From NCBI GenBank assembly GCA_022678445.1, contig JALBWU010000007.1, forward strand, positions 1 through 64,000: DNA of 64,000 bases. The letters run 5' to 3'. Position 1 is the stretch's first letter; the number at the start of each line of letters is the position of its first letter. The translations under genes and the position numbers were made by a program. Below are positions 8,677 through 18,914 of this stretch, piece by piece. The notes under the pieces were generated by a model. It saw only the letters and a list, made by a program, of their open reading frames with translations. It did no database searches and was not told where the DNA came from. The DNA comes from Candidatus Aramenus sp. CH1. Its GTDB lineage: Archaea; Thermoproteota; Thermoprotei_A; Sulfolobales; Sulfolobaceae.

Positions 8677-10008
8677 TTAGGCGGTTTTCACCACCCTCCT
8701 CATGATTACAGTTACGTTCTCCAGTTGCGTGGGGTGGGGCTGGCTCAACCTAGAGAGGTCGTAGGTAGTTAGCCTCTCTCCCACCGCCAAGGCCAGCTCG
8801 CCTATGATCAAGTCCGCGTCTTCTCCTACCGCCTGTGCCCCTAGGATCCTCTGCGAGCCCTGCTCTATTACCACGTCTATCCAGCCCTCTGCGAACCCGT
8901 CTATCTGGGCCCTTGAGTCCTTGCTTAAGTCGAACCTCCTAACCTCCACTTGGTATCCAGCCTTTACTGCCTCATCCTTCCACATCCCAGTCCACGCGAC
9001 TTGGGGATCGCTGTACACTGCGTAGGGGACGGCGTTGTAGTCCATCTCAACCACGGGCCTACCTCCCTCGAGAATGTTCTGGGCAGTTACCCAGCCCTCT
9101 AACATGGCTACGTGGAAGAGCATATGCCTGCCGTTGACGTCCCCTGGGGCATACACGTTGTCCACCTTGCTCCTCATGCTGTAGTCCACCTCTATCTCCC
9201 CCTTCTTGCCCAAGGGTACTACGCCTTCCACGGCTGAGGTGTTGGGCCTCCTTCCAGTGGCCACCAAGACCTCGTCAAAGTTCCTTTCCCCCTTCTCGCT
9301 GATCACCCTCTTCCTACCGTCGGAGACCTTAAGGCCCTTGCACCTCTCCTTCACCACCTCAACCCCCAGTTCGTTGAGCCTCCTCTCCAGCACTTGCTGT
9401 ACCTCCTGGGAGACGTTGAGGAGGTGCGTAGCGTAGAGGGAGACCTTGACGCCGAACTTGGCCATCATGGCCGACATCTCCACGCCGATGTACCCTCCGC
9501 CGACTATTGCCATTGTCTCCGGCAACGTAAACTTGGAGTGGGGAGCGAGGACGTCGTGGGTCGTTATGCCTCCCTCAAACCCGGGGGGCACGTAGGGATA
9601 GGCGCCAGTTGCCACAACGACGTACTTGGCAGTGTACACCTTGTCGTTTACCTTGACCTTACTCCTGTCCACAAGCCTTCCCTCAGCCTTGACGAAGGTA
9701 ACGTTATCGTACTCCCTCAGCTCCTCGTCGTGTTGCTTAAACCTGAGCTCCTGTACGTAGTCCTTCCACTCCATTACTTTGCTGAAGTCCACGCTCACCT
9801 TCAGGAAGGGGAGCCTCTTCCCCGCGTCGATAAAACGAGTGGCGTACCAGAGAGTCTTTGAGGGGATGCAGCCCTCGTAGAGGCAGTTGCCGCCGAGAAC
9901 TCCCTTTGGCTCTAGGAGGAGGACTTTCTTTCCCCCTCTGGAGAGCTCAAAGGCAGTTGTGTACCCAGCGCCCCCACCGCCTAACACTATTACGTCGAAG
10001 TCTTCCAT
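8677..10008 (-). CDS. Dihydrolipoamide dehydrogenase-like flavoprotein
   Basis: 443 residues from ATG 10008. A start at 10044 is possible, but a TATA-like box (10031-10040) sits 25-30 bases before 10008, which fits leaderless transcription there. FAD-binding GGGGAGYT at the N-terminus, redox-active pair in GGNCLYEGCIPSK (C-x4-C), NAD-binding GGGYIGVEM in the middle, second FAD motif APGDV, and C-terminal HPTQLE with the His and Glu of the catalytic dyad. It belongs to the pyridine nucleotide-disulfide oxidoreductases (Lpd/mercuric reductase branch). There are no 2-oxoacid dehydrogenase E1/E2 genes next to it, so its disulfide substrate is unknown. A second paralogue lies in the sulfur cluster. 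Confidence 0.88.
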   Translation of the reverse strand: MEDFDVIVLGGGGAGYTTAFELSRGGKKVLLLEPKGVLGGNCLYEGCIPSKTLWYATRFIDAGKRLPFLKVSVDFSKVMEWKDYVQELRFKQHDEELREYDNVTFVKAEGRLVDRSKVKVNDKVYTAKYVVVATGAYPYVPPGFEGGITTHDVLAPHSKFTLPETMAIVGGGYIGVEMSAMMAKFGVKVSLYATHLLNVSQEVQQVLERRLNELGVEVVKERCKGLKVSDGRKRVISEKGERNFDEVLVATGRRPNTSAVEGVVPLGKKGEIEVDYSMRSKVDNVYAPGDVNGRHMLFHVAMLEGWVTAQNILEGGRPVVEMDYNAVPYAVYSDPQVAWTGMWKDEAVKAGYQVEVRRFDLSKDSRAQIDGFAEGWIDVVIEQGSQRILGAQAVGEDADLIIGELALAVGERLTTYDLSRLSQPHPTQLENVTVIMRRVVKTA

Positions 10009-10030
10009 AGAAATTTGTGGATTATTCAAG

Positions 10031-10108
10031 TAAAAAGCTTTCAAGCTCTAAAACCTTAGTGGACGCACTGGTGCACTGAAGAGTGAACCGCACGGGATAC
10101 CTTTTTTA
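10031..10108. promoter_or_regulatory. Divergent promoter region, flavoprotein and MFS
   Basis: TAAAAAGCTT (10031-10040) faces the minus-strand start at 10008 and CCTTTTTTA (10100-10108) faces the plus-strand ATG at 10129, both at TATA-box distance for leaderless messages. Between them lies GCACTGGTGCAC (10065-10076), an inverted-repeat-like element similar to the palindrome at 2087-2104, and a possible operator. Confidence 0.5.
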
Positions 10109-10128
10109 GGCTGCGACCAGAAAAAATC

Positions 10129-11325
10129 ATGTTTTTGGTGCGAAACATGGACTACGGCTTTAAGTTCTTGGTAGCGTCTAGGGTTGCAAGAAGTATTGGG
10201 CTCATCTTCGTCACCCTCTCCTCCTCTCTTTACCTCTCGCTCTTGGGCTTGAGGCCAGGCGAAATAGGGCTGGTCTTCGCCGGGGTTATAGCCTCCACCA
10301 CCCTTCAGGCCCTTACGTTGGGCGCCTTAGGGGACAGGAAGGGATACAAGAAGGCGTTGTTAATAGGCGAGGGGTTTGCAGTGGTAGGGTCCCTCCTCCT
10401 CTCCTTGACTAGCTGGGTGCCCCTGGTGGTGACGGCGTTAATTGTGGCTGGGATCGGGGGGACTGCTGGGGGAGCGAGGGGCGTTTACTCCCCTGGGCTC
10501 ACTGCATTGGTAATGAGCAACTGGGGGGAGGAGAGGGAGAGAGTAAAGAGGATAGGGCTCTTGACCTCAGTCTCCTCCATCTCTGCGGTAGGGGGTAGCC
10601 TAATGCTGAGCTTAAAGTCCTTCCTGCCATTGAAGGGCGTGGAGGCGTACAGGCTACTCTTTGCTGTTGCGTTTGTCCTCCTCTTAACGTCCTTCACCTC
10701 CCTCCTGTTCGTCAAGGAGAGGCCTAGGCCCAGGAAGACTACAGCCTTCATGAGGGAGTCCAGCCTAAGGTACGTAGCCAAGGTAATAGCAGTGAACTCC
10801 CTTGGGGGCTTTGGCCTAGGCCTTGCCATACCCCTCCTGCCCTTGTGGTTCTCCCTAAGGTTTCACCTGTCCTCCTTTCAGATAGGGCTAGTGTTCACTG
10901 GCAACTACGTGGCCACCTCCCTTGGTTCCCTCTTCGCCATAAAGTCCCCATTCGAGGCGTTAAGGGTAGCGTCAGTAACCAGGCTGTTGAACGGGGTTTT
11001 CCTCATGGCAATGGCCCTCTCCCCCTTACCCCTCCTCGCCTCAGCCCTATACGTGGCCAGGGGCTTTAACGCGGGCTTCGGTGCGCCAAACAGGACGGCA
11101 GTGAACGTGAGGGGGATTCACGAGGAGGACTACGGTACTGCCTCTAGCCTCCAGGGCGTCGCTACAAGGGCGTCGCAGCTCAGCTCGGGGCTTGGGGGGT
11201 ACTTGATGGAGGTCTCCCTTCCCCTCCCCCTCTTCTTGGGAGGTGCATTTCAAGCAGCCAGCGGTTACCTCTACCCCAAGCTCTTAGGCGGAAAGAACAA
11301 GGGGGAGCACCACGGGTACAGCTAG
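10129..11325 (+). CDS. MFS transporter
   Basis: 398 residues, about 12 hydrophobic helices. The loop 2-3 motif reads [11 protein letters not shown] and a glycine-rich [11 protein letters not shown] helix lies at about residues 108-118, with a second-half [11 protein letters not shown]. Length and motifs fit a drug/metabolite antiporter-type MFS; the substrate is unknown. ATG 10129 chosen from the TATA box about 25 bases upstream; the next ATG at 10147 is the alternative. The last 42 bases overlap the 3' end of the opposite-strand LysO-like gene. Confidence 0.85.
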   Translation: MFLVRNMDYGFKFLVASRVARSIGLIFVTLSSSLYLSLLGLRPGEIGLVFAGVIASTTLQALTLGALGDRKGYKKALLIGEGFAVVGSLLLSLTSWVPLVVTALIVAGIGGTAGGARGVYSPGLTALVMSNWGEERERVKRIGLLTSVSSISAVGGSLMLSLKSFLPLKGVEAYRLLFAVAFVLLLTSFTSLLFVKERPRPRKTTAFMRESSLRYVAKVIAVNSLGGFGLGLAIPLLPLWFSLRFHLSSFQIGLVFTGNYVATSLGSLFAIKSPFEALRVASVTRLLNGVFLMAMALSPLPLLASALYVARGFNAGFGAPNRTAVNVRGIHEEDYGTASSLQGVATRASQLSSGLGGYLMEVSLPLPLFLGGAFQAASGYLYPKLLGGKNKGEHHGYS

Positions 11326-12144
11326 GGTTAAGATAACCCCGTTTATCATTGCGCCTACGCCGTACTCGCTGCCCAGAACCTCCACGTAAAAGCCAAGGGT
11401 CGTGTCCATGGAGGTAGCCCCTCCTACCGCTATAGCCCCAAGGGGAGAAGACCTCAGCTTGAGGAAAACCGGGACAAGGGAGAAGGTTAACTGTTCCCTG
11501 AGGAAGTTGACTAGGAAGCCTATGACGCCGTACACGGGGCCGTAGAACTTGGCTACCACGGGTCCAGTGTAGGAGTACCAGCCTGAGCCTAGGGAGACTG
11601 CCAGGGCAAGGTTAAAGGGCTTTATCCCTAGGAAGTAGAGGAACACGGAGGAGACCACTGCCCCTGTTACTGCAACCAAGATGGAGAAAACGGCAAGCCC
11701 AGTTATCCTCCTTAGGACTTCCACGCTCAGCTCCCTCCCTACGCTTATCCCGATTACTACCGCGAGGAGGTAGAGCTCCCAGTCTATGATCTGGTCAAAG
11801 GGTAGCGAAAACTTGAGCGGTATCCCCAAGGCGATGCCGACCACTAGGGGTAACAAGTACTTCAACTGAGTTAAGAGGGCAACCTTCGCCTTCCCCTCCT
11901 TTACCTCTAGCTTCACAAGGGAACCAATAAAGTAGGTAACTACTACCACCACTACCGAGGAAAATAGGGAGAGGTAGACTATCTTGCCCACTGCTTGAGA
12001 CGAGACCTCTACTCCTCCCCAGTAGGATATGGTAAATATCAAGGCCAGGACAACAGCATCCGACATCACTGGAGGTATCCTCACCTTCCTACCTAGGGCG
12101 ATTGAAACTAGGTAGAGAAGTATAAAGGTTGCTGTGAAGTCCAC
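11284..12144 (-). CDS. LysO family amino-acid exporter (DUF340)
   Basis: 286 residues with about eight to nine hydrophobic segments. [18 protein letters not shown] followed by [17 protein letters not shown] is the hallmark of the LysO/DUF340 family, in which acidic and polar residues in these helices support lysine/proton antiport. [14 protein letters not shown] near the C-terminus is also typical. Export of lysine or a related compound from the cytoplasm is inferred from the family. Its 3' end overlaps the MFS gene on the other strand; the FAD-dependent dehydrogenase gene lies 23 bases upstream on the same strand and may share its transcript. Confidence 0.85.
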   Translation of the reverse strand: MDFTATFILLYLVSIALGRKVRIPPVMSDAVVLALIFTISYWGGVEVSSQAVGKIVYLSLFSSVVVVVVTYFIGSLVKLEVKEGKAKVALLTQLKYLLPLVVGIALGIPLKFSLPFDQIIDWELYLLAVVIGISVGRELSVEVLRRITGLAVFSILVAVTGAVVSSVFLYFLGIKPFNLALAVSLGSGWYSYTGPVVAKFYGPVYGVIGFLVNFLREQLTFSLVPVFLKLRSSPLGAIAVGGATSMDTTLGFYVEVLGSEYGVGAMINGVILTLAVPVVLPLVLSA

Positions 12145-12167
12145 GGTTATAGAAAGAGGGCGTGAAA

Positions 12168-13496
12168 TTAATAGTTTTCTCCCGAACCTTCTGCGTATTT
12201 CTTAGCTAGCTCCACGTACTTCCCAGGGTTCATTATGCCCTTTGGGTCTATGAGCCTCTTTATTCCCTCCATTATGTCGAGGACTTCCCTGCCGTTGTGC
12301 TTGAGTAGCTGGAGGGCCATGACCTTGGCCTTCTGCGTTCCAATGCCGTGTTCCCCTGACACCGAACCGCCCAGCTCTATTGCAATGTTGGCTACCTCCT
12401 CGAACAGCCCCTCCACCTCCCCCTCGTCGTACAGGATATTGGGATGGAGGTTCCCGTCGCCTATGTGAGCAATGACGGGCAGTCTGACGTTATACTTCCT
12501 CTCCACCTCCTTTAACCTCTCTATTGCCTCAGGCAACTTGGACACTGGAACCACTATGTCCTCAACCACCATGTGCTTTGCCTCAGCTCTAAGAGCTATT
12601 GCCGACTGGGCCCTAATGGAGTAGAGCCTCTCCGCCTCCTCCCCCTCAGCAACTACTACCTCGTTGCCCCTTAGCACGTCAAGGAGGTCTCCCAAGTAGT
12701 CCTCCTCCACGGAAAAGAGCATTAGACCTCCATCTGACTCCTTCAGCCCCGCGTTCAAGTGCTTATTCAATGCCCTTACCACTTCCCTGTCCAAGTACTC
12801 TGCCATCTCTGGGAGTATCCTCCTCTTTCTCACCTCCACTATTACCCTCCCTGACTCCTCCACGTCCTTCACGTAGACCATGACGGTGAAGGTCTTCCTT
12901 CTGGGCAATGGCGTTATCCTGAACCATATCTCAGTTATAACGCCGAGCGTCCCCTCGCTACCTACGAAGAGGCTAACTAAGTCGTAACCTGCTCTGTTCT
13001 TCCTCAGGGGCTCCCCAAGCTTCACCACCTTCCCGTTTGGCAACACGACCTTCACAGCGAGGACCCATTCCTTGAAGGTGCCGTACTTGACCCCCCTCAT
13101 TCCCCCAGAGGAGTTTGCGGTAGCGCCTCCAACTGTACAGAGGAAGAAGCTTGCAGGGTCTGGGGGAAGGAAGAAGCCCCTCTCCGCTAGCCTCCTGTTC
13201 AAGTACTCCAAGTTGACGCCAGGCTGTACCCTCGCGTACCAGTCAACTTCGTTTACCTCGAGGATCTTGTCCATGTACTTCACGTCGATCAAGATGCACC
13301 CGTTGCACTCAACTGCCCCCGTCAAGGAGGTGCCTGCCCCCCACGTTACCACGGGTATGCCTCGCTCGTAAGCGTACCTAACTACCTTCGCTACCTCTCC
13401 CTCGTTCCTGGGGTAGAAGATAATGGAGGGCCTTACCTTGTTCCCCACGAAGTCCTCCCTTTCCTCCCCCTTTGTGAACTCAACGCCTATGTCCAT
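12168..13496 (-). CDS. FAD-linked oxidase, glycolate/D-lactate dehydrogenase GlcD type
   Basis: 442 residues, full length. The N-terminal PCMH-type FAD domain has [14 protein letters not shown] and the [20 protein letters not shown] block; the C-terminal domain has [11 protein letters not shown] (metal-binding His) and [13 protein letters not shown], both diagnostic of GlcD/D-lactate dehydrogenases. It oxidises a 2-hydroxyacid with electron delivery to a quinone or an Fe-S partner. No glcE or glcF homologue is adjacent, so it may act alone or with a CCG-domain partner elsewhere. Start ATG 13496, 59 bases from the divergent LOG-like gene. Confidence 0.9.
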   Translation of the reverse strand: MDIGVEFTKGEEREDFVGNKVRPSIIFYPRNEGEVAKVVRYAYERGIPVVTWGAGTSLTGAVECNGCILIDVKYMDKILEVNEVDWYARVQPGVNLEYLNRRLAERGFFLPPDPASFFLCTVGGATANSSGGMRGVKYGTFKEWVLAVKVVLPNGKVVKLGEPLRKNRAGYDLVSLFVGSEGTLGVITEIWFRITPLPRRKTFTVMVYVKDVEESGRVIVEVRKRRILPEMAEYLDREVVRALNKHLNAGLKESDGGLMLFSVEEDYLGDLLDVLRGNEVVVAEGEEAERLYSIRAQSAIALRAEAKHMVVEDIVVPVSKLPEAIERLKEVERKYNVRLPVIAHIGDGNLHPNILYDEGEVEGLFEEVANIAIELGGSVSGEHGIGTQKAKVMALQLLKHNGREVLDIMEGIKRLIDPKGIMNPGKYVELAKKYAEGSGENY

Positions 13497-13555
13497 TTAT
13501 GATGTTCTGAACCTTAGGTTAAAAACTCTTTTTAGTGCGAAGAGGACTTCAACTT

Positions 13556-14092
13556 ATGCAACTGGGGATAGCTGCCCACAGTGGGGAGTACAGCGAGGAC
13601 ATGAGGGAGAGGGTTTACAGCTTCTTGACGACCTTAAGCGAGGAGTGTCAGGAACTGCCTATCCTCTTCCTTGGTGGCTACTGGGGACTCATGAAGGAGA
13701 TCGTGGATCAAGCTACGGCGTTGGGATTCACCGTGGTCATGTTGCTCCCAGTAGAGCACGAGGAGGTCTACCCACCTAAGGGGGTCATCCTGGTTAAGAC
13801 GGGCATGGAGTTTAGGGCAAGGTCAGTCCCCCTGGTGAGGTCGAGCGACGCAATAGTCGCCCTAGGAGGTGGAGTAGGGACTGAGATAGAGGTGCTCATG
13901 GCCTATGGCATGGGGAAGCCAGTGTACGTGTTGGTGGACACGGGTTACAGCACTGACCTACTACAAAGGGTGTACCCAGAGTACTTTGACCACAGAGCAG
14001 TTGTGAAGGTGAAGTACTTCAGGGATCCTAGGGCGATGGCAAGAGACTTGTGCGGGCTGGAGGAAAAGGGGAGGACACTGGACTTCGGGTGA
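13556..14092 (+). CDS. LOG/TIGR00725-like nucleotide-binding protein
   Basis: 178 residues. Features: GIAAHSG at the N-terminus, LGGYWGLMKEIVDQATALGFTV (a glycine-rich Rossmann turn in the place of GGGGxGLM in LOG proteins), and GGGVGTEIEVLMAYGMGKPV, the PGGxGTxxE-like motif of the SLOG superfamily. Members bind nucleotides or hydrolyse nucleotide-ribose bonds; the exact substrate of this subgroup is not known. ATG 13556 was chosen because CTCTTTTTAG lies 26 bases upstream; a GTG at 13535 would fall inside that box. Confidence 0.75.
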   Translation: MQLGIAAHSGEYSEDMRERVYSFLTTLSEECQELPILFLGGYWGLMKEIVDQATALGFTVVMLLPVEHEEVYPPKGVILVKTGMEFRARSVPLVRSSDAIVALGGGVGTEIEVLMAYGMGKPVYVLVDTGYSTDLLQRVYPEYFDHRAVVKVKYFRDPRAMARDLCGLEEKGRTLDFG

Positions 14093-14155
14093 AGCCTCTC
14101 GCCGTGAAGAAAGTATTTAGGGAATTCGCGGAAAAATAGATAGAGAGACTCCATA

Positions 14156-15082
14156 ATGCTCATGTACGATATACTAGTACTCTCAGCAATAACCGTGGTC
14201 CTAGGCCTCGCCTCAGAAGCCCTAGCGAGGGGGGCAGAGGAGCTGGAAAAGGGTTTGAGCCAGGGGATTGTGGGGGGCTTGGTGCTTGGGCTTCTGACTT
14301 CCCTCCCAGAGACTATATTCGTAGTGGTGGCCCTATTAAACGAGAAGTTCTCCGTAGCCCTTGGCTCAGCCATAGGAGGTAACGTAGTGCTCTTCACCTT
14401 TGGGGTGGGGCTGGTGGGGTTAGCGTACTTCTTGAAGTGGAGGACGAAGCTCAGGATGGTGGGTGACTACAAGGTAGAGAATAGGTTTCTCCTCTTGACC
14501 ACCTTGTCCCTAGCCGGGGTAATAGCCTACGGGAGGCTCGACGTGTGGGACGCCGTACCCCTCCTCCTTATCTACTCCGGATACGTGGGATACAGACTAA
14601 GGGCCGGAGAGAAGAGGAGCAGCGAAGGAGAAGTTAACAAGAGGAAGGCTGGGTTCTACTTGCTGTTGGGCTCAGCTACGATAGTCGCCCTCTCAGACCT
14701 CTTCGTCAACTACCTCTACGACACGGCAGTTATCCTAGGCGTCTCTCCAGTGTGGCTCTCCCTTGTCTTGACGCCTATTGCCAGCGAGATAGAGGAGAAG
14801 GTTTCAGCAATAAGGCTCGCTACCTCCCACGCTGAAGGGGGATCCCTGGCAATAGTGAGCTTCATAGGCAGTAAGATAGAGAACGCCACCGTCCTCCTGG
14901 CGTTAATAGGGGTCTTCACAGACTTCGATCTCCACCCAGCGCTGCCGGAGGTGATCTCGGCATTAATAGCCAACGTGATAGGGGTAGTTACCTTGTTGGA
15001 CGGGAAGCTCGGGGCAAAGGAGTCTGTGATGTTGATAGTCCTTTACTTTGCAATGATCTACTTCTCCTTCCTATATTATTAG
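14156..15082 (+). CDS. Sodium/calcium exchanger family protein
   Basis: 308 residues, about ten hydrophobic helices. The two alpha repeats are visible: [17 protein letters not shown] near residues 40-60 (GxxTSLPE) and [15 protein letters not shown] near 205-220 (the PxAxE-like counterpart), with the paired glutamates that bind Ca2+ in NCX/CaCA proteins. Between the halves is a hydrophilic loop of only about 25 residues, as in prokaryotic NCX_Mj-type exchangers. Located in the membrane; cation specificity unproven. The 3' end overlaps the DUF202 gene on the opposite strand by 12 bases. Confidence 0.85.
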   Translation: MLMYDILVLSAITVVLGLASEALARGAEELEKGLSQGIVGGLVLGLLTSLPETIFVVVALLNEKFSVALGSAIGGNVVLFTFGVGLVGLAYFLKWRTKLRMVGDYKVENRFLLLTTLSLAGVIAYGRLDVWDAVPLLLIYSGYVGYRLRAGEKRSSEGEVNKRKAGFYLLLGSATIVALSDLFVNYLYDTAVILGVSPVWLSLVLTPIASEIEEKVSAIRLATSHAEGGSLAIVSFIGSKIENATVLLALIGVFTDFDLHPALPEVISALIANVIGVVTLLDGKLGAKESVMLIVLYFAMIYFSFLYY

Positions 15083-15406
15083 CAGGGCTAAGGCTATGGC
15101 TATGGCCAGGATAACTCCCGCGAAGGCCACGTTCTCCACTGTTCTGGGGTAGTACTGGTTCCTCTCTAGGTCCCTCTCGTTCCTTAAGTACGTGTATATA
15201 CCGTAAGCTATGATCGCTCCTCCCATGAGTATCATCACCTCGCCGTAGGTCACTGATGATCCGCCAAACTGTTTATCTCCCTTTAGTATCTCCAAGAAGA
15301 GGGCGAACTTAGCAATGACGAAGCCGAAGCCTATGAGCGCTATCCCAGTCCTAACCCAAGCTAGGAAGGTTCTCTCGTTTGCCAAGTGGTCAGAAGGAGA
15401 TGGCAT
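15071..15406 (-). CDS. DUF202 small membrane protein (YidH-like)
   Basis: 111 residues from ATG 15406. The frame is open to 15631, but that extension overlaps the hdrB2 gene in another frame and is Arg/Gln-rich, so it was rejected. [24 protein letters not shown] is the diagnostic DUF202 block (split here: [11 protein letters not shown], then GIALIGFG), followed by two further hydrophobic helices. Function unknown; membrane protein. It starts 35 bases after hdrB2 on the same strand, so it may be the distal gene of the sHdr operon. Confidence 0.85.
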   Translation of the reverse strand: MPSPSDHLANERTFLAWVRTGIALIGFGFVIAKFALFLEILKGDKQFGGSSVTYGEVMILMGGAIIAYGIYTYLRNERDLERNQYYPRTVENVAFAGVILAIAIALALLII

Positions 15407-15441
15407 GAGAATAAGAAGAAAGGAGAGTAAAAAAGAGATTC

Positions 15442-16350
15442 TTATAAGTACCTCTTTAGGACGGACATGGGATTCGTTAAGTTGGCTGTCAGTAGCGTCT
15501 CGTCGGGGCTGTGGCCGAAGGCGAAGGCAAGTAGCTGAGTGAAGTAAGCCAAGGGCATCCTCAAGTCCTCTCCGTACCTGGAGGCTATCTTGTTCATGTT
15601 GCTCTCTATTGCTACGTGCCCCAATGGGCAATCCGTCACTAGTATCTCTGCGCCGTTCCTCCTTGCCTCCTTCAGTATCCTGGCCTCCAAGTGCAACGAG
15701 GTCTCTGCGTCAGAATAGACGTGTGGCCCTCCACAGCACATAGTCTTTGCCTCGAAGGGTACTACCTCAGCTCCAAGTGCCTTCAGTAGCTCGTCCATGA
15801 AGAAGGGCCTCTCTGGGTCGTCCTTCATCCTCATATATCCTGTGAGCGTGTAGGCCTTAGGCCTCGTGTACAGACAGCCGTAGTATGGGGCGACCTTTAA
15901 CCCAGTCAGAGGTCTCTTTACCTTGGCTTTTATCCCCTCTAGGCCAACGGTGTTGTAGAAGAACTCCACTGCGTGTATCATGAGGAGCTGCCTGTCGTAC
16001 GGCTTCTCTCCCATCTTCTCTAGGTAGGCGTTTACCTTGGCGGATAGCTTGGGGTACCTCGTCATGAAGTACTGCGTCCTGGAGAGGGAGTAGTGGCACC
16101 CTGGGCAGGCTGACATTATGGCGTTAGCTCCCATGCTCCTAGCCAGCGACAAGTTCCTAGCAGGCAACAGTAATCCTGCCATTGTGTTTACGTTCTTTAC
16201 CTCCAGCGCTCCACAGCAGTTGTAGTCCTCAATCTTCTCGTACTCTAGGCCTAGGTCTTGTGCCGCTAACTTCAGAGATACCTCGTATGGCTTGCCAAGC
16301 CCGTCTAGGGCACATCCCGGGTAGAAGGCTACTTTACCGTAAGTGCTCAT
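15442..16350 (-). CDS. hdrB2: sHdr complex subunit B2 (CCG-domain, heterodisulfide reductase B-like)
   Basis: 302 residues with two CCG (cysteine-rich) domains. First: C13, C45-C46, C82 and C85 (CPGCHYS), complete for a noncubane [4Fe-4S]-type site. Second: C159, C205-C206 and C241, but the final Cys is Gly (CPLGH, position 244), so the second site looks altered. In the sulfur-oxidising Hdr-like complex the B subunits are thought to act on sulfane sulfur carried by TusA/DsrE and a lipoate-binding protein. Starts by ATGA overlap with hdrC2. Terminal hdr gene of the cluster. Confidence 0.9.
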   Translation of the reverse strand: MSTYGKVAFYPGCALDGLGKPYEVSLKLAAQDLGLEYEKIEDYNCCGALEVKNVNTMAGLLLPARNLSLARSMGANAIMSACPGCHYSLSRTQYFMTRYPKLSAKVNAYLEKMGEKPYDRQLLMIHAVEFFYNTVGLEGIKAKVKRPLTGLKVAPYYGCLYTRPKAYTLTGYMRMKDDPERPFFMDELLKALGAEVVPFEAKTMCCGGPHVYSDAETSLHLEARILKEARRNGAEILVTDCPLGHVAIESNMNKIASRYGEDLRMPLAYFTQLLAFAFGHSPDETLLTANLTNPMSVLKRYL

Positions 16351-17039
16351 TCTGGGGTCACCTCCTCTTTCATTGCCTCCTCAAGTACATTCTTTATTCT
16401 GTCCCAGTTCTTTACCTTACTTGGCTTCATGAGGTCCTTTATTAGCCCAGACCTTAACAGCGGTCCCGACATGGCTATCAAGTCCCTTATGCTGAGAGTC
16501 ACGAACCCTGCCTTTGCTGACGCGCCTCCGAGTACTAGCTCGGAGATCCTTCCTCCGTTCTTCATGACCGCCTCGAGGAATATCTCGTCGAACACTGTAC
16601 CGGGGTCCTTCTTTACTAGCCCATGCTTTAGCATGTAATTGTGGATGGCGTGAACCACCTCTTCAACTAGCACTCCCTTTGGACACCTGTGGGTGCACTT
16701 CTGGCAGGAGACGCACCTCCATAGACTATCCTGGAGCTCTATCAAGGACTGCTTGTCTCCCTTCCTAGCCAAGTCTATGAAACGCCTCGGGGAGTAGTTG
16801 GGGTCGTACTCCCTCATTGTACAACCTGAGGTACAAGTTCCGCACTGCCAGCACAGGGAGATGGTGTTGCCCTCTACCGTGTTGGCTATTTCGTCCCACA
16901 CTGAGGGATCGTAGCCGGTCTGCGTCCTCTCTATCATGAAGGCGTTCCATGTGCCGTCTAGCTCTAGGCCGTCTATTACTACTTTATCTTTTTGGATTAG
17001 ACCTTTAATTATGGGTTTTTCAAGTTCGGGTATTGGCAA
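16347..17039 (-). CDS. hdrC2: sHdr complex subunit C2 (ferredoxin-like)
   Basis: 230 residues. Two [4Fe-4S] motifs: C63-x2-C66-x2-C69-x3-C73 and C109-x2-C112-x2-C115-x3-C119, in the HdrC pattern. The C-terminal half is helical. It should pass electrons between the B2 subunit and the HdrA flavin. It overlaps the end of the preceding hypothetical gene by 20 bases and the start of hdrB2 by 4, so the three are translationally coupled. Confidence 0.92.
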   Translation of the reverse strand: MPIPELEKPIIKGLIQKDKVVIDGLELDGTWNAFMIERTQTGYDPSVWDEIANTVEGNTISLCWQCGTCTSGCTMREYDPNYSPRRFIDLARKGDKQSLIELQDSLWRCVSCQKCTHRCPKGVLVEEVVHAIHNYMLKHGLVKKDPGTVFDEIFLEAVMKNGGRISELVLGGASAKAGFVTLSIRDLIAMSGPLLRSGLIKDLMKPSKVKNWDRIKNVLEEAMKEEVTPE

Positions 17040-17733
17040 GTTTGATCACCTTGAGATAGGGTTTTAGGCCCAAAACAAGGGCCGTTGTGGTTAGGTGCGT
17101 GGGGATCAACCCCGCGGCCTTTTTGTCCACCGCGAGGTGGGTTGTGTAGTCCAAATACCTCACGTACGAGTAGACTAAAAAAACTGAAGTCAAGTAAAAG
17201 TTCTCGGAGAAGAGCCCAAAAATCTCGAGGACCTTCCTGAGTTCCTTCACTGCCTCGAAGTACTGGTCCAGGGTATCGACCTTTACGTTGTCCTTTAACA
17301 CGTACGTTATCGACCCAGTCCCCCTGGCCTTGTTCCACGTCCACCTAGTCCAGAGGGGGTACTTCTCCGGCTCTAGGAAGTGGATGACCTCCTTCGCCAT
17401 GTCCTCTATGTCTTCCCTCTCCCCTCCGGACACGGAGTTAACGAAGGAGCTTACCCTATCCTCGTAAGATAGGGAGGAGTCCTTGAGCTTCTCATAAGCC
17501 TTAGCTAGGACAGGGACTGAGGTCTTGGAGATAACGTCGGAAAAGCTCTTCCTAGCGTAGAACACGGAATCGAAGAGCTTCCTAGCGTCCTCCTCAGTAA
17601 AGATGGAAAGGGAGGTAAGCGTCTGGGACTTTAACTTCATGGCTTGGAGGATGGTGTCCAGAGACTTCTTGGCGTCCCCGGACACAGTGTTATTTACGTC
17701 TACGTCTAACATCGCGTTGTAAATTTCCCTCAC
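17020..17733 (-). CDS. sHdr-cluster hypothetical protein
   Basis: 237 residues, mostly alpha-helical, no cysteine motif, no membrane segment. This is the conserved hypothetical gene that lies between hdrA and hdrC2 in sHdr clusters of Sulfolobales and sulfur-oxidising bacteria. Its function is unknown; constant position inside the operon suggests a structural or assembly role. 25 bases downstream of hdrA and 20-base overlap with hdrC2. Confidence 0.8.
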   Translation of the reverse strand: MREIYNAMLDVDVNNTVSGDAKKSLDTILQAMKLKSQTLTSLSIFTEEDARKLFDSVFYARKSFSDVISKTSVPVLAKAYEKLKDSSLSYEDRVSSFVNSVSGGEREDIEDMAKEVIHFLEPEKYPLWTRWTWNKARGTGSITYVLKDNVKVDTLDQYFEAVKELRKVLEIFGLFSENFYLTSVFLVYSYVRYLDYTTHLAVDKKAAGLIPTHLTTTALVLGLKPYLKVIKLANTRT

Positions 17734-17758
17734 GTAATCAACGTTTAAAAAAACTAGG

Positions 17759-18862
17759 CTAATGATGTGCCACCTCTACCTTTCTCTTGGCGAAGTCTGA
17801 CTCCTCCCATACGCCCTTTGTCACGTACTCGTAGGCCTTCATTGCAGCAGCGTAACCCTCGGTTATGGAGTCCGAGATGGTCTTGGGCCCAGTTATAGCG
17901 CCTGCCAGGAATATGCCCTTCCTGGTCGACTGTACCGGTAGCCTATCTGGGTCGAGTGGCCTTACGAAACCATGCTCCTCGAACTCTAGGCCTAGCGCCT
18001 TGGCGACTTGCTTTGAGCCAAGACCTAGCTCCATGCCGTTTGCCAAGATGACCATGTCATATGGAACAACTAACGCTCTGTTCAAGTTCATCGTGTCCTC
18101 TCCCTTTATGATGACTGTGTCGTTTGGACCCCTCATGAACTCGGATATCCTTCCCCTTATGAACCCTACCCTGTACTCGAGCTGGGACTTCCAGTACAGC
18201 TTGTCCTCCATTAGACCGTAAGTCCTTATGTCCATGTAGTATATATGCACCACAGCATCTGGAATCCTCTCCTTTATCTCCATTGCCTGCTTGATGGATA
18301 CGGCACAGCATACCCTAGAGCAGTAAGTGTTCCCGACAGTGGCGTCCCTGGACCCCACACATAGGAGGATTGCGACCCTCTTTGGAGGGGTACCCTTGGT
18401 AGTTACAAGTTTATTCTCTGAAAGCATCTTCTCTATGTCCGAGATCTGGTAGATGTTGGGGATGAGCCCGTAACCGTACTCGTACTTCCTCCTGGAGTCG
18501 AAGTGCTCGAAACCCGAGGCAGCTATTATTGCGTTTACCTTCTCTGTCTGTATCTTACCGCTCTTGTCCTTGATGGACACTGTAAAGCCCTTGCCCTCCT
18601 CCTTAACGCCCTCTACTATGCTCTCCATGTAGGTCTTTACTTTTCCCTCTACTGTCTTTATTAGGGGGTCAATGACCTCTGACGCTGGCCTCAACTCGGG
18701 AAAGAGGAGGCTGTACTTGAGCTTCTTGGGTGTCCCTCCTAGGTACGACTCCTTCTCCACTAGCACCACGTCTACTCCCATGTTTAGCAGTTCCTTAGTA
18801 GCGGATAGCCCTGCTGGACCGGATCCTATTACGAGGACTTTTTCTCCTGACACCAAACTCAC
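17759..18862 (-). CDS. hdrA: sHdr complex subunit A (FAD-binding)
   Basis: 367 residues. FAD-binding GSGPAGLSA begins at residue 13; the mid region has C168 (LLCVGSRD) then C181, C185 and C186 (TYCSRVCCAVSI), the conserved HdrA iron-sulfur ligand region; the C-terminal AGAITGPKTISDSITEGYAAA is a second flavin contact block. Compared with methanogen HdrA it is short: it lacks the N-terminal and C-terminal ferredoxin domains, as in other sHdrA proteins. Acts in the cytoplasm as the flavin hub of the complex. TATA-like AT-rich sequence in the 52-base gap to hdrB1 may give it a promoter of its own. Confidence 0.92.
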   Translation of the reverse strand: MSLVSGEKVLVIGSGPAGLSATKELLNMGVDVVLVEKESYLGGTPKKLKYSLLFPELRPASEVIDPLIKTVEGKVKTYMESIVEGVKEEGKGFTVSIKDKSGKIQTEKVNAIIAASGFEHFDSRRKYEYGYGLIPNIYQISDIEKMLSENKLVTTKGTPPKRVAILLCVGSRDATVGNTYCSRVCCAVSIKQAMEIKERIPDAVVHIYYMDIRTYGLMEDKLYWKSQLEYRVGFIRGRISEFMRGPNDTVIIKGEDTMNLNRALVVPYDMVILANGMELGLGSKQVAKALGLEFEEHGFVRPLDPDRLPVQSTRKGIFLAGAITGPKTISDSITEGYAAAMKAYEYVTKGVWEESDFAKRKVEVAHH

Positions 18863-18914
18863 CTTCCTACATATTTTTAATAAAAATAATTAAAAAGATT
18901 TGCTTAACCTACAT

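Noticed and set aside
15406-15631. N-terminal extension of the DUF202 protein
   Set aside because: Overlaps hdrB2 in another frame and is Arg/Gln-rich, unlike the family.
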